Of a stretch of DNA of 64,000 nucleotides, positions 8,576-17,102 are shown piece by piece. The stretch comes from Sphingomonas sediminicola (GTDB lineage: Bacteria > Pseudomonadota > Alphaproteobacteria > Sphingomonadales > Sphingomonadaceae): assembly GCF_014489515.1 (NCBI RefSeq), contig NZ_CP060782.1:496001-560000 (forward strand). The letters run 5' to 3'. The notes beneath the pieces are model-generated. The model had not been told where the DNA came from. It saw only the letters and a program-made list of their open reading frames with translations, and did no database searches. The first letter of the stretch is position 1. Each line of letters begins with the position of its first letter. The translations under genes and the position numbers were made by a program.

Positions 8576-8706
8576 ATGAGGCAGGACGACGCTGAATACT
8601 ACCGAAGGCGGGTGTTTGCAGGAACAGCGTGCGGCGCGGGATGCGACCTGCAGTGCTGCGTGCGAACGTGCGGATCGGCCGCAACCACGCCTATCGTCGC
8701 TACTGA
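8576..8706 (+). pseudogene. Broken small helical protein gene (DAEYYRRR family)
   Basis: The start codon at 8576 follows GAGAGG and encodes RQDDAEYYRRR, the same opening as the intact 63 aa protein at 11833-12024 (DTEYYRRRAIAE). The continuation LQEQRAARDATCSAACERAD lies in another frame and a final RNHAYRRY before the stop at 8704-8706 in a third. The steps need an extra base, or two missing bases, each time, unlike the single-base losses elsewhere, so real decay is possible. Either way no full product can be read from this sequence. Confidence 0.4.
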
Positions 8707-8718
8707 GAGGAGGTCACG

Positions 8719-8985
8719 ATGAGCAGCAACTTAAGGTCGGGGACCGTCGGCTTTGCAGTTGGCATCGCCTTGGCGACAGTGGCAGCGCAGGCGGCGCAGG
8801 CAACACAAGCTATGCAAGCTGAGCATCAGATGAGCTCGCCAGGTCCGAGTGCTTCTGGAGAAACCATGGACCAGATGCACAAGATGATGTCCGATCCTGC
8901 CAAGCGCCAGCAAATGATGGAGCGCATGGCCCAGTGCCGGGACATGATGTCGATGATGATGGAACACATGAAACATGCGGGATGA
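8719..8985 (+). CDS. Methionine-rich secreted small protein
   Basis: 88 aa with a strong ribosome site (GAGAGGAGGTCACG before ATG 8719). The N-terminus has a signal-peptide pattern with an alanine-rich core (GIALATVAAQAAQA). The mature part is unusually rich in Met and His (MDQMHKMMSDPAKRQQMMER, then MMSMMMEHMKH), a composition typical of periplasmic copper(I)/silver(I)-binding proteins. No named family was recognised. Metal binding is inference from composition only. Confidence 0.6.
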   Translation: MSSNLRSGTVGFAVGIALATVAAQAAQATQAMQAEHQMSSPGPSASGETMDQMHKMMSDPAKRQQMMERMAQCRDMMSMMMEHMKHAG

Positions 8986-9081
8986 AGTCGGATCCGTCCG
9001 CCCCACCCAAGTGAGAATCCCGCCATTGCGGACACTCTTCGACCGCAATTGTTATTGGCGTCAGCCCAAGCAGGGGCGCTT

Positions 9082-9198
9082 ATGAGGCTAACGGGCGTAG
9101 TTGCCGCGATAATCCTATTGGCACTGACAGCTTACTATTTCAGCCGCCCTCATGCGAGGTTCGATACTCCGACGCTCGACTTCAACCACGCGCGCTAA
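9082..9198 (+). CDS. Very small membrane protein (38 aa)
   Basis: ATG at 9082 gives a 38-residue product with one hydrophobic helix (VVAAIILLALTAYYF) and a polar tail (SRPHARFDTPTLDF). Ribosome site is weak (AGGGGC). Support is only the clean helix-plus-tail layout; it could be chance. Confidence 0.35.
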   Translation: MRLTGVVAAIILLALTAYYFSRPHARFDTPTLDFNHAR

Positions 9199-9409
9199 TG
9201 CGTGCCGTGAATTTCCGTCTTCCAGCCAAAGCAGCCATTCGAGAGTCCCGAGAACTCCCTGCCTCGCCGAGGTCGGAAAAAGCGGCCCAGGCGCTCTGCT
9301 CGTCGTCGGTGCGCAAATCCAGCTTCCATTCGCGTTGAGGCCGTCAACTGGAAGATTATCCGATCTTGAACTTCGGAACAGCCATCTCCTCTGCTGCTGG
9401 ATATCTGCT

Positions 9410-9556
9410 TTAAGCGCCGTGCTTCGCGATGCTCCGCTTCACCATCTCGTCGATAGCGTTGTCCTCTGTGCGGGCGTCTTCGACGCGTTTGCTTGCCTTA
9501 CCCTCAAGGCGCCGCTTCCTATCGTCCGAGGGTTCGACTGCGCGCTTCTTCCGCAT
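9410..9556 (-). CDS. Small highly charged protein (48 aa)
   Basis: On the minus strand an ATG at 9556, preceded by AAAGGG, opens a 48 aa protein with about half charged residues (DDRKRRLEGKASKRVEDA, then DEMVKRSIAKHGA). It should form one or two helices and is soluble. No family recognised. The plus strand over the same DNA has a longer open frame but with arbitrary-looking composition, so the minus-strand reading is preferred. Confidence 0.45.
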   Translation of the reverse strand: MRKKRAVEPSDDRKRRLEGKASKRVEDARTEDNAIDEMVKRSIAKHGA

Positions 9557-9640
9557 GATCTGACCCTTTCGTAGCACTTAGGTCTTAACACGTTCATCGG
9601 TCGGCGACACATGACGCCACACGCACGTGAATGAGGTTCA

Positions 9641-10754
9641 TCACATCAAGCCCGCAGCGCGTAAAGCATCTTCGATTGTCTTGGTGACGCCGCCAACGAG
9701 AGGATGCGAGGAAGGACGCTGCGACGATTCTCTCCCACACGCGGCTTGCGGCTCGCGATGCATGAGGACCGCCATCTCCGCCGCCTGAGCCCCGACTTCG
9801 CCGGATAACCCCCAAAAACGGCAGATCTGTCGCGTCGAGGAAATGCCAGCTTCAAGCATGTAAGGGCCGGTGACTTCGTCGGACTGTTCTCCCACTGTGC
9901 TGAGGGGCGTCCCGTGTCCCATGCCGACGATAACGTATTCTTCGACCACCTCTCTCCCTTCGGTGTTGCACCATACGCGATGGGATAGCCGCTAACATGG
10001 TCGGTCCGGGTGGGAGCTTTCCCTACTCCATGAAGGGCGCCCCACTGGTGCACGAGATCTGCCGCGTTCCTGGGGTCGACAGTTCTGTCACTGCTGCCAT
10101 GCCACACCGACAGCGTCGGCCACGGTCCGGAGTGGCTCGAGGCGGATCGGACAATTTGGGAGAGTTCTCCCGCGGCCGGACTGCCCTGTCCCCGCATCCG
10201 GTCGAACGCTTCGGGGATCGACTGCGCAGTGCCAAACGGTAGCCCAGCGATTATTCCGCCGCCGGCGAAGACATCCGGATAGGTGGCGAGCATGACCGCT
10301 GCCATTGCTCCACCCGCCGACAGACCGGTAATATACACACGGGCAGGATCGGTGCCGTGGCGCGCTTGCATCTCCGCCACCATTTGCCTGATCGACAGAG
10401 CCTCCCGCTATCGCGGGTAGCGTCCGATCGTGAGAACCAATTGAAGCAAAGGTTAGGGTTATTGGACCTTTGCTGCTCCGGAAAAAGCAGGGCGAAACCA
10501 TGCTCTTCCGCCGCGTGCGACCAGCCTGAGCTCCGATCGTAAACCGCCGGATTCTGCGTACATCCGTGCAGCACTACAACGAGAGGTGAGCCCCTGCGAA
10601 AGGTGCCAGGGACATAAGCCTTCGCATGGAGCGCGCCGGGGTTCGATCCGAACTGCTCAAACCCTGCAAGTCGGCTGTCTGCTCCGCCTGGGTCGGGAAA
10701 ATTCAGCACTCGCATGGAAGACAAGCGGGTGATTGTATCGTGAAGGCCGCGCAT
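9641..10754 (-). CDS. PHB depolymerase-type esterase, frame interrupted twice
   Basis: Alpha/beta-hydrolase of the poly(3-hydroxybutyrate) depolymerase/LpqC esterase family, which hydrolyses polyester or feruloyl-type esters. Visible are the oxyanion motif VVVLHGCTQNP, the nucleophile elbow GLSAGGAM, the acidic residue region WHGSSDRTVDP, and the catalytic His region VIVGMGHGTPLS. These lie in three frames. Restoring one base at each of two G runs (minus strand; plus-strand CCC at 10404-10406 and 9956-9958) joins them into 371 aa, the family's usual length. Start ATG 10754 has GGAG seven bases upstream. No signal peptide is obvious, so a cytosolic or atypically secreted enzyme is possible. 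Confidence 0.8.
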
Positions 10755-10999
10755 CACGCATCTCCTGACCGAAAACGCCGAACTGGTTGATCAGCTCAAG
10801 ATAAGGCCATTGCTGCGCTGCACAATAGAATTGCTGCAACGCAACATAAATTCCCGAGGTCAGGGATTGTCGCCGGATCGATACATCTGGTTGGGCTCAA
10901 GGTCGCGCGCACCGAGACCGCTTTGGGAGCCGATTTCACGACGAGGCGGAGGCTCAGCTAGACAAGAAATCATGTCCACGGTGGACGTTAAATGGAATA
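10755..10999. other. Intergenic stretch without assigned genes
   Basis: About 245 bases upstream of the esterase gene and beyond the end of the response regulator gene. No gene, repeat copy or terminator was recognised. Confidence 0.3.
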
Positions 11000-11380
11000 T
11001 TACCTCCCGCGGCCATCCAACTTTTCTCGCACTAGGTCGACCAAACGGTCGGTGTGGTATGGTTTCGGAAGGAAGGTCCCGTGGTCCGGTATTTTGCTGT
11101 CGGGCACCCGCGCTTGGCCAGATGTGACAATCAACGCCATTTCTGGACGATCGCTGTTCACCTTATTGGCCAATTCCAAACCGTCCATCTCGCCCGGCAT
11201 GTTTACGTCGGTGAAGATCAACCCAATCCGGGGATGTTCAGCCAGCACTCGCAGTGCTTCGCGGGCGTCTCCCGCTTCCCACGCCATGACCCCGCTCTCG
11301 ACGATCGCATCGGCCGCAACGATTCTTACGAGCGGCTCGTCTTCGACGACGAGGACTTCACGAGGTGTTGAATGGGACAT
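11000..11380 (-). CDS. Single-domain response regulator (CheY-like)
   Basis: 126 aa receiver domain only, with acidic pocket E13/D14/E15, phosphoacceptor D58 (IFTDVNMPG), conserved T/S in LIVTSGQ and the invariant Lys in FLPKPYHTD. The ATG at 11380 has AGGAGG six bases upstream, so an ORF extension upstream is rejected. It has no output domain, so it must act through protein contacts or phosphotransfer. The partner kinase could be the hybrid protein 3 kb away, but nothing in the sequence proves that. Confidence 0.88.
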   Translation of the reverse strand: MSHSTPREVLVVEDEPLVRIVAADAIVESGVMAWEAGDAREALRVLAEHPRIGLIFTDVNMPGEMDGLELANKVNSDRPEMALIVTSGQARVPDSKIPDHGTFLPKPYHTDRLVDLVREKLDGRGR

Positions 11381-11494
11381 GCTCCTCCTAACAAAAGGCT
11401 CATGTCCCCGTTCCAACTGTTTCGGAGGCGCCACTTAGGACTGGCGGGCTAGAGTTGTTCTCACATATTTCAACTTGGTGGTCGGCCGGATCCT

Positions 11495-11683
11495 TCAATC
11501 GCACTCGGATCGGCTGGGAGCCGCATCAGACTCGAACGTTATCTCCCCCGCAGTTTGTTCCTTGATCTGCCGCTCGTAACAAGCCGCGAGTTCTTCGTGA
11601 GCCTGACGCGCTGCGTCGGAGCTCGCCGTCTGAGCTCGGCTCCGTTCGATCTGTTGCCGCCGAAATAGGTAATTCAGATCCAT
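11495..11683 (-). CDS. Small helical protein (62 aa)
   Basis: 62 aa, predicted two-helix protein with RRQQIERSRAQTASSDAARQ and AHEELAACYERQIKEQ. The pattern Y-x-x-R-Q-Q ... A-x-x-A-x-x-A-H-x-x-L-A-x-x-Y-x-x-x-I recurs, with spacing changes, in the next gene at 11833-12024, so the two look like distant relatives. AAGGATC precedes the ATG. Function unknown; composition is typical of short cytosolic proteins. Confidence 0.55.
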   Translation of the reverse strand: MDLNYLFRRQQIERSRAQTASSDAARQAHEELAACYERQIKEQTAGEITFESDAAPSRSECD

Positions 11684-11832
11684 GCCCGATCCTTATCTTC
11701 GCGAGTACACACCCCTCGCCGGAAGAAAGTGAACGCCGGATGAGCTTGCAAATAGACGGGGCAGTATGGTCTCGACACACGACGCAAGGCGAAAGAAGGT
11801 CGTGGCTTGCGCATCTGAGAGAAACACGAAGC

Positions 11833-12024
11833 CTAAGCGGAAAGGCGACTAGGAAAGGCGATCCGGAGCGTAGGCCGAAGCTCGGCCTTGTCGGCCAAAG
11901 CCTGATATTGCCGAGCCAATTCTGCATGGATTGCCGCCACGTTGGCCCGCTCGGATTTCGAAGCCAGCGCGCGCTCAGCGATCGCTCGCCGGCGATAATA
12001 TTCAGTATCGTTCGAAGACATCAT
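11833..12024 (-). CDS. Small helical protein (63 aa), EYYRRRA type
   Basis: 63 aa, opening SSNDTEYYRRRAIAERALA and continuing AIHAELARQYQALADKAE. GGGAG lies seven bases before the ATG pair at 12024. It shares its opening with the broken gene at 8576-8706 and its second helix with 11495-11683. These look like a locally multiplied family of short proteins. Function unknown. Confidence 0.55.
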   Translation of the reverse strand: MMSSNDTEYYRRRAIAERALASKSERANVAAIHAELARQYQALADKAELRPTLRIAFPSRLSA

Positions 12025-12330
12025 TTATCTCCCACAGGAAGGGCGGGAGTGTGAATTCAACTCTCAGCGCCGCATTGCCAAATGAGGGCGGCGATGATGC
12101 GGAATAGCACAAACCCCGGCTATTAGCCCGACCATATTAAGATCAGTGTCGGAGCTTAGCTTGTCCAACGAAAGGCGGTGCAGGAGCCTGATCGTCGCCG
12201 TGATCGTATGTCGTTGAACTGGGTTGCGGGTGGGGCGTGTTTCGGCGGACGAAGGCTTCAGCTTCCTGCATCGTGGCGAACAGAGGTTGTCGCTCTGTGA
12301 TCGTTCCAGCCGTTGCGCCGACGTCCCGGT
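12025..12330. other. Gap with no convincing gene
   Basis: About 300 bases. A 42-codon minus-strand frame near 12150-12280 (opening QEAEAFVRRNTPHPQP) lacks a ribosome site and homologous look. No repeat copy or hairpin with T-run seen. Confidence 0.3.
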
Positions 12331-12933
12331 TTACGGCACGACCAAAGTATCTCCGCTTTGTATCGAAGGTATATCATTTTGAGGGAACCGCGGGAGGTTG
12401 CCTTTCAACGCCGCGCCAAGTCGCGAGTGGAGAGTTTCCATCGTCTGACCGTTCTTTCGAAGGATCGATATATCCCCGACCTGTGCAAACTCCGTTGGCC
12501 CGCCAGCGATGCTGATCGCCTCTAGTGCGTTCACATATCTGCCCGGTGTGAATGTACCGGGACTCCTCACCTTACCGACGACTGAGAACTGATACCCGGA
12601 CGGATTCTTCACGCTAACAGTGACTTGGGGGACGACGCCTCGATACTGTGGTCGCAACGCTGCGGTAATGTACCGCTCGAGGTCGGAGGGGAGTTGGCCG
12701 CCTGCCATAACCTGCCCGACCAGCGGGAATGCGAAACTACCATCGGGGAGCACTCTGACGGTTCGCTGGAGGCGATCCTCGCCCCAGACCATGACTTCAA
12801 TTTCATCGCCTGGATTGATCCGGTACGCGGGACCGGCCGGCGTTGCGGGTAGAGATTGCTGGGCAGACGCCGCAGCAGATCCAAGCGCGAACAGAGTTCC
12901 GATTATAGTGCCCGTTCGACTTCTCATTCGCAT
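12331..12933 (-). CDS. Polysaccharide biosynthesis/export protein (Wza/GumB-like)
   Basis: 200 aa with a signal peptide (RTGTIIGTLFALGSAAASAQ), then the Poly_export domain (YRINPGDEIEVMVWGEDRL ... VRVLPDGSFAFPLVG) and a SLBB-like segment (FSVVGKVRSPGTFTPGRY). Such proteins form the outer-membrane channel for capsule or exopolysaccharide. At 200 aa it is shorter than E. coli Wza and resembles the GumB/short OPX class. No Wzc-type kinase, polymerase or flippase is adjacent. There is no lipobox, so it may be soluble periplasmic rather than lipid anchored. Confidence 0.85.
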   Translation of the reverse strand: MRMRSRTGTIIGTLFALGSAAASAQQSLPATPAGPAYRINPGDEIEVMVWGEDRLQRTVRVLPDGSFAFPLVGQVMAGGQLPSDLERYITAALRPQYRGVVPQVTVSVKNPSGYQFSVVGKVRSPGTFTPGRYVNALEAISIAGGPTEFAQVGDISILRKNGQTMETLHSRLGAALKGNLPRFPQNDIPSIQSGDTLVVP

Positions 12934-13238
12934 AACCTTCTAAATTTTTCAGAGACTTGCGTTCAGCTAATTGCGGTTAATTGCGAATGAATGGAGCTCT
13001 GGAAGCTGGTGCTGACCTACGTCGTTCCCTTCAGTGGTCCCGAACGACATAACCAAAGGGGAAGCTGCCCCTGTATCGCCGGCGCACTGATCTCGGTCGC
13101 GTACGCGCGGTACCGGGAATGGATCTGAACAATGCCATGAAGCCGAACTCGGGCAGGGTGGTTCGCGCAGGCTTCGGACGTCAAAGCACAACTTGATTGC
13201 GATCAATGGGAGGTGGTTTCTCCCTTGGACGAATAGAA
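12934..13238. other. Gap between rplL terminator and export gene
   Basis: About 300 bases with no gene I can support. It must contain the promoter of the leftward export gene, but no clear -35/-10 pair was found. Confidence 0.3.
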
Positions 13239-13267
13239 AAGGGGCGACCCCAGTGGAGCCGCCCCTT
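13239..13267 (-). terminator. Rho-independent terminator of rplJ-rplL
   Basis: Perfect 8-bp stem AAGGGGCG / CGCCCCTT with a 13-base loop. Read on the minus strand it is followed by TTTTCTATTC, and it lies 47 bases past the rplL stop. Confidence 0.75.
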
Positions 13268-13313
13268 CCCATCCACGGGCGCTTCAAGACACCCGCGAAA
13301 GTCGTTCAGAAGC

Positions 13314-13688
13314 TTACTTGAGCTCGACGGTGCCGCCGGCTTCCTCGATCTGCTTCTTGATCTTTTCGGCTTCGTCCTTGTTGACGCCTTCCTTGACGGC
13401 CTTCGGAGCCGATTCAACGAGCGCCTTGGCTTCGCCGAGGCCGAGACCGGTGATCGCGCGAACTTCCTTGATCACGTTGATCTTCTTGCCGCCGTCGCCC
13501 GTGAGGATGACGTCGAACTCGGTCTTCTCTTCGGCGGCCGGGCCAGCGGCGGCTGCAGCGGCCGGAGCGGCGGCAACGGCGGCGGCGGCGGAGACACCCC
13601 ATTTCTCTTCGAGAGCCTTGGCGAGATCCGCGGCCTCGAGGACGGTCAGTTCGGAAAGCTGGTCGACCAGCTTAGCAATGTCAGCCAT
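13314..13688 (-). CDS. rplL: 50S ribosomal protein L7/L12
   Basis: 124 aa, the standard length. N-terminal dimerisation domain ([20 protein letters not shown]), Ala-rich hinge (about 35-53) and C-terminal factor-binding domain ([20 protein letters not shown] ... [20 protein letters not shown]). It forms the ribosomal stalk that recruits translation GTPases. Lies 60 bases after rplJ and is followed by a terminator; rpoB does not follow, unlike the common beta-operon order. Confidence 0.98.
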   Translation of the reverse strand: MADIAKLVDQLSELTVLEAADLAKALEEKWGVSAAAAVAAAPAAAAAAGPAAEEKTEFDVILTGDGGKKINVIKEVRAITGLGLGEAKALVESAPKAVKEGVNKDEAEKIKKQIEEAGGTVELK

Positions 13689-13748
13689 TTGATACTCCTT
13701 TGCGGGGCTTCAGCCCCATATGTCGTGCGTTGATTGAAAAGGTCGGCC

Positions 13749-14261
13749 TTAGGCAGCCTGAGCTGCGTAGGCACCGAAGACACGGGCAAGCTGTGCGCCG
13801 GGCTCGTTGACGGTGCGTGCGATCTTCGTCGCGGGCGCCTGGATGAGGCCCACGATCGTCGCACGCAGTTCGTCGAGTGACGGAAGGGCGGCGAGCGCCT
13901 TGATCCCGTTCACGTCGAGCACGGTGTCGCCCATCGCGCCGCCAACGATTTCGAACTTGTCGTTCGTCTTGGCGAAGTCGACGGCCACCTTGGCGGCCGC
14001 GACCGGATCGACAGACGTGGCAAGCGCGGTCGGGCCCTTGAGAAGGTCCCCGATCGGCTTGTAGCGCGTGCCGTCCAGCGCAATGAGTGCAAGCCGGTTC
14101 TTCGCAACTTTGTACTGGGCGCCGGCGTCGCGCATCTTCAGACGCAGGTCCGTGGACTGCGCCACCGAGAGACCGTTGTTGCGAGTAATCACAACGACGC
14201 TTGTCTCGGTGAAGACTTGCTTCAGCTCGTCGACCAGATCGGCTTTTTGCGAACGATCCAT
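13749..14261 (-). CDS. rplJ: 50S ribosomal protein L10
   Basis: 170 aa, normal for bacterial L10. The opening [16 protein letters not shown] and [12 protein letters not shown] are typical, and the Ala-rich C-terminal helix ([18 protein letters not shown]) binds L7/L12 dimers. The ATG at 14261 is chosen by homology, with GGAG eight bases upstream. It starts the rplJL unit, which here stands apart from rplKA by 21.5 kb. Confidence 0.97.
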   Translation of the reverse strand: MDRSQKADLVDELKQVFTETSVVVITRNNGLSVAQSTDLRLKMRDAGAQYKVAKNRLALIALDGTRYKPIGDLLKGPTALATSVDPVAAAKVAVDFAKTNDKFEIVGGAMGDTVLDVNGIKALAALPSLDELRATIVGLIQAPATKIARTVNEPGAQLARVFGAYAAQAA

Positions 14262-14515
14262 GCCAACTCCGTATTTCGCCCGAAGCAAGCTTCGAGCGAG
14301 GTTCAACAAAAACTCGAGCGCAAGCGCCCAAGCACTTCGTGTCCGTGGGGAGTGGGTTTCGCTGGCGTTGCTTAAAAGCACTTTGCAACGCACGACGGGA
14401 CACCCGCGGGCGTCTCCGAATGATTCCTGTCCCCGTCTAGGCTGCAAATTAAGGGGCTAGCCCCAGCAACTGTCTCGGACGGTTGCGCGCACCCGAAGGT
14501 CCGCGCGAACTGCGC
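14262..14515 (-). other. rplJ leader region
   Basis: About 250 transcribed but untranslated bases between the candidate promoter and rplJ. L10 commonly represses its own operon by binding such a leader. The stretch is GC-rich with possible pairing, but I could not draw a specific L10-binding fold, so the role is inference. Confidence 0.35.
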
Positions 14516-14543
14516 CAGTTAGACGAGAGCGCTCGCAAGTCAA
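14516..14543 (-). promoter_or_regulatory. Candidate sigma-70 type promoter for rplJL
   Basis: On the minus strand TTGACT (-35, 14538-14543) is followed after 16 bases by TAACTG (-10, 14516-14521). The -35 is one base from consensus; the -10 is weak. Position about 260 bases before rplJ suits a leader-containing ribosomal operon. Confidence 0.45.
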
Positions 14544-14658
14544 GTGTGGCGCAAAACGGGACAGCCTCTTCAACCATCAAAATTAACCAACATTGACAGT
14601 CGATTAGACGAGGCAGAGCATCCGCCAGTCGAATCGACGATCAACGAGGGGAAACGAA

Positions 14659-15543
14659 ATGCGCGTTCAAGGCGTGCGCCTGGCGGCAATTGCCGCAGCT
14701 TCGGCTTTGGCTCTTGCCGTTCCAGCTTCTGCAAATCACAGCTGGGGCGGCTATCACTGGGCGAGCACCACGGCGGGGTCGCTGACCCTAGACGTGCTGA
14801 CCTCGAATACCGCTTATTGGGATTCGGCGATCGCCGGTTCGGTTTCCGACTGGAACAGCCCCGTGGTGGGTGGCGCTCCCGACGTGCTCACGCTCCGCAG
14901 AACGGCGAGCAGCGCTGATCGCAAGCGGTGCAGTCCCATCGCGGGCAAAGCCCTGGTCTGCAACTACGCGTATGGGAAGCGCGGCTGGCTGGGCATTGCC
15001 AGCATCTGGCTCAGCAACGGCCATATCAGCCAGGCAACGACCAAGCTGAACGACAGCTACTACCAACCGGGAAGCAGGTATGACACGCCGGCTTGGCGCA
15101 ACATGGTGGCTTGTCAGGAAGTCGGTCATGACTTCGGTCTCGATCACCAGGACGAGACGTTCACGAACACCAATCTTGGTACCTGCATGGATTACACGAA
15201 CGATCCGACGGGCACCGCCGGCACGAACGGCACGAAGAACAATGAGCGCCCGAACTTCCACGACTATGAGGAGCTCGGGATCATCTACAACCACGCCGAT
15301 TCCTTCAATTCGGCCGTTCTCGGAGCGGCGGCGACGAATTTCGGCGTCCGTGAAGTAGGCAAGGCGGTCGCGCCGGGTCTCAGCTCCGCGCCGGCCGGCG
15401 ACAGCCCCGGCGACTGGGGTCGCGCAATCCGGAGCGACGCCGCCGGACGTCCGAACGTCTTCGTGAAGGACCTTGGCGCGGGGCAGAAGGTGATCACTCA
15501 CGTCTTCTGGGCGCTCGAAACCAAACGTTCCGAAATCCAGTAA
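14659..15543 (+). CDS. Secreted metzincin-like protein with altered zinc motif
   Basis: 294 aa with a clear signal peptide (residues 1-26, ending SANHS). Residues 153-163 read QEVGHDFGLDH, matching the metzincin HExxHxxGxxH with the first His replaced by Gln. A Met-turn-like CMDYTND follows at about 176-182 at about the right distance, which supports a metzincin fold. Loss of the first zinc ligand would weaken or change metal binding, so protease activity is uncertain. The C-terminal third (about 215-294) has no recognised domain. GAGGGG precedes the ATG and a strong terminator follows, so it is a single-gene unit. Confidence 0.7.
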   Translation: MRVQGVRLAAIAAASALALAVPASANHSWGGYHWASTTAGSLTLDVLTSNTAYWDSAIAGSVSDWNSPVVGGAPDVLTLRRTASSADRKRCSPIAGKALVCNYAYGKRGWLGIASIWLSNGHISQATTKLNDSYYQPGSRYDTPAWRNMVACQEVGHDFGLDHQDETFTNTNLGTCMDYTNDPTGTAGTNGTKNNERPNFHDYEELGIIYNHADSFNSAVLGAAATNFGVREVGKAVAPGLSSAPAGDSPGDWGRAIRSDAAGRPNVFVKDLGAGQKVITHVFWALETKRSEIQ

Positions 15544-15560
15544 CAGCCTCGTTTCATTAG

Positions 15561-15589
15561 AGCGGCGGGCTATCGGCCCGCCGCTTTTC
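15561..15589 (+). terminator. Rho-independent terminator
   Basis: 10-bp stem AGCGGCGGGC / GCCCGCCGCT with a 5-base loop followed by TTTTCT. It ends the metzincin-like gene and touches the stop of the convergent CopC-like gene. Confidence 0.85.
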
Positions 15590-15981
15590 TATCTGACACT
15601 GAAAATCAGGCGGCCCGAACCTTCCACTCCCGCCGCTGATGCTCTCCAGCGAGCTTCATACTTGCCGGTGCCGAGGTCGGGCAGCGGGATCGAATATTCA
15701 TAGGTCTCTTCCGCGGAATCCACCATTGTCGGCATATCTCCGTCCGGTCCCGAAATCGTGACCTCGAGGAGGCGCGCTGGCTTGGAAAAGCGGAGCCGGA
15801 GCTCGTCGACGGGCCCAGTTACCGTTGCACCGGACTTCGGGTTGGAGCTTACGATATGCAGGCTCGCTGCGGTCTGCATGGGTTCAGCTTCCGTTGGCTG
15901 CGGGCTTGAGCAGGCACCCAACGCCAACCCTATGGCAATCGTCCAGCGGGAAAGCCGCGCTCGTTCGGTCACTGCTCCCAT
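15589..15981 (-). CDS. CopC-like domain lipoprotein
   Basis: 130 aa. The lipobox LALGACSS around residue 24 predicts a lipid anchor. The rest is a CopC/YobA-type immunoglobulin-like domain (SLHIVSSNPKSGATVTGP ... LRLRFSKPARLLEVTISGPD ... YSIPLPDLGTGKYEARW). CopC proteins are periplasmic copper carriers, but the first His of the mature copper site (H in CopC's AHAxL) is replaced: here LHIVSS offers only one His and the Met-rich loop is absent. Copper binding is therefore doubtful. No copD is adjacent. Confidence 0.7.
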   Translation of the reverse strand: MGAVTERARLSRWTIAIGLALGACSSPQPTEAEPMQTAASLHIVSSNPKSGATVTGPVDELRLRFSKPARLLEVTISGPDGDMPTMVDSAEETYEYSIPLPDLGTGKYEARWRASAAGVEGSGRLIFSVR

Positions 15982-16070
15982 GCCATCTTAGTAACGCAAA
16001 ACGAACTGTAATCGGATACTTGGTGAGTTAGAACGGGGCAGCCGGCAGTTGTCGGGACGGGGGAGGGTTC

Positions 16071-17102
16071 GTGCGGTCTCGCTATTCGATACGGCTGCTC
16101 TACGAGGCCGTCGTCGTCGTGGCGCTGGCGTCCGCCAGCCTATGGGTGCTGTACCTGTTGAATTCCTTCCAGCCCCTCGGCGCCGACTTCGCGCCCGTCT
16201 GGACCGCTGCCGCCCATCTTTCCTCGGCTTACGACATTGCTGCGATCACGCAGGCACAGCCCGATTTCACGAACCTGGGCCAGCGGCCCTTCGCCTATCC
16301 GCCGACGGCCCTGCTTTTGTTCGCGGCGCTGGGACTGCTGCCGTTTTGGCTCAGCTACGCAACCTTCACTCTTGCCGGCCTGTGGGTGTTCGTTTGGGCC
16401 GCGCTTCGGGCCGGCGCGGCATGGTGGGTCGTTGTTTTCCCTCCACTGCTCTTGCTAGCCCATATCGGCCAGCCGAGCCTTCTGGTTGGCGGCCTAATTC
16501 TCAGCGGGCTGGTGTTTCCGGCCTGCCGAGGTGTCGTGTTCGGCATTGCAGTCGCACTCAAGCCGCAGCTCTGCCTGTTTCTCCCTCTTGTCTTCCTGTT
16601 CGAGCGTGATCTTCGCGGAGCAACGATCGCCGCCGGAGTGGCGGCCGCCCTGGCGATCCTGGCGACGCTTTCGTTCGGATCTGACGCCTGGACACAGTGG
16701 ATCGCGGCTGCGCGGGACCTGGTCAGCGTCGCCACGTCCAATCCGAAATTATCGCACTACATGATCAATTCGGATCCGCTGCTCTTCGCCGTCCCCGCCT
16801 TCGCGCTCGTCTGGGTCATGCGCAATTCGGAGCCGGCGTTCCTATTTGCAGCACTCATCGGGGCCGCGTTGCTCGTGTCGCCTTATGCCATGAACTACGA
16901 GACTGCCTTGCTAATCCCAGCATTCGTCTCACGGGCAAGGCCGTCGCTCTGGATCTTCGCCGTCTTGCTCGTCCTTGTCTGTTTCGTAAGTCCCCTTCCT
17001 GTGCTGGTCCTGGCCCTGCTTGCGCTGGTCCTGACGCAGGCGCGAGATGTCGCTGGACGAACCGCCGCACCAGAAGCCTGCGCTGAGTCAGTGGTGTCGT
17101 GA
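16071..17102 (+). CDS. GT87-family polytopic membrane protein
   Basis: 343 aa, about ten hydrophobic helices, with the GT87 (DUF2029) landmarks: an early acidic loop (GADFAPVWTAAAHL), AYPPTALLLFAALGLLP, and AVALKPQLCLFLPL. Characterised GT87 enzymes such as mycobacterial PimE are GT-C mannosyltransferases using polyprenyl-phosphate sugars at the outer face of the inner membrane. The GTG start at 16071 has GGAGGG close upstream. It ends overlapping the next start (GTGATGG), so the two are coupled. Confidence 0.8.
   Translation: MRSRYSIRLLYEAVVVVALASASLWVLYLLNSFQPLGADFAPVWTAAAHLSSAYDIAAITQAQPDFTNLGQRPFAYPPTALLLFAALGLLPFWLSYATFTLAGLWVFVWAALRAGAAWWVVVFPPLLLLAHIGQPSLLVGGLILSGLVFPACRGVVFGIAVALKPQLCLFLPLVFLFERDLRGATIAAGVAAALAILATLSFGSDAWTQWIAAARDLVSVATSNPKLSHYMINSDPLLFAVPAFALVWVMRNSEPAFLFAALIGAALLVSPYAMNYETALLIPAFVSRARPSLWIFAVLLVLVCFVSPLPVLVLALLALVLTQARDVAGRTAAPEACAESVVS

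Noticed and set aside
9001-9060. A possible further copy of the palindromic repeat (GCGGACACTCTTCGACCGC)
   Set aside because: The core and arm order do not match the consensus well enough to count it.
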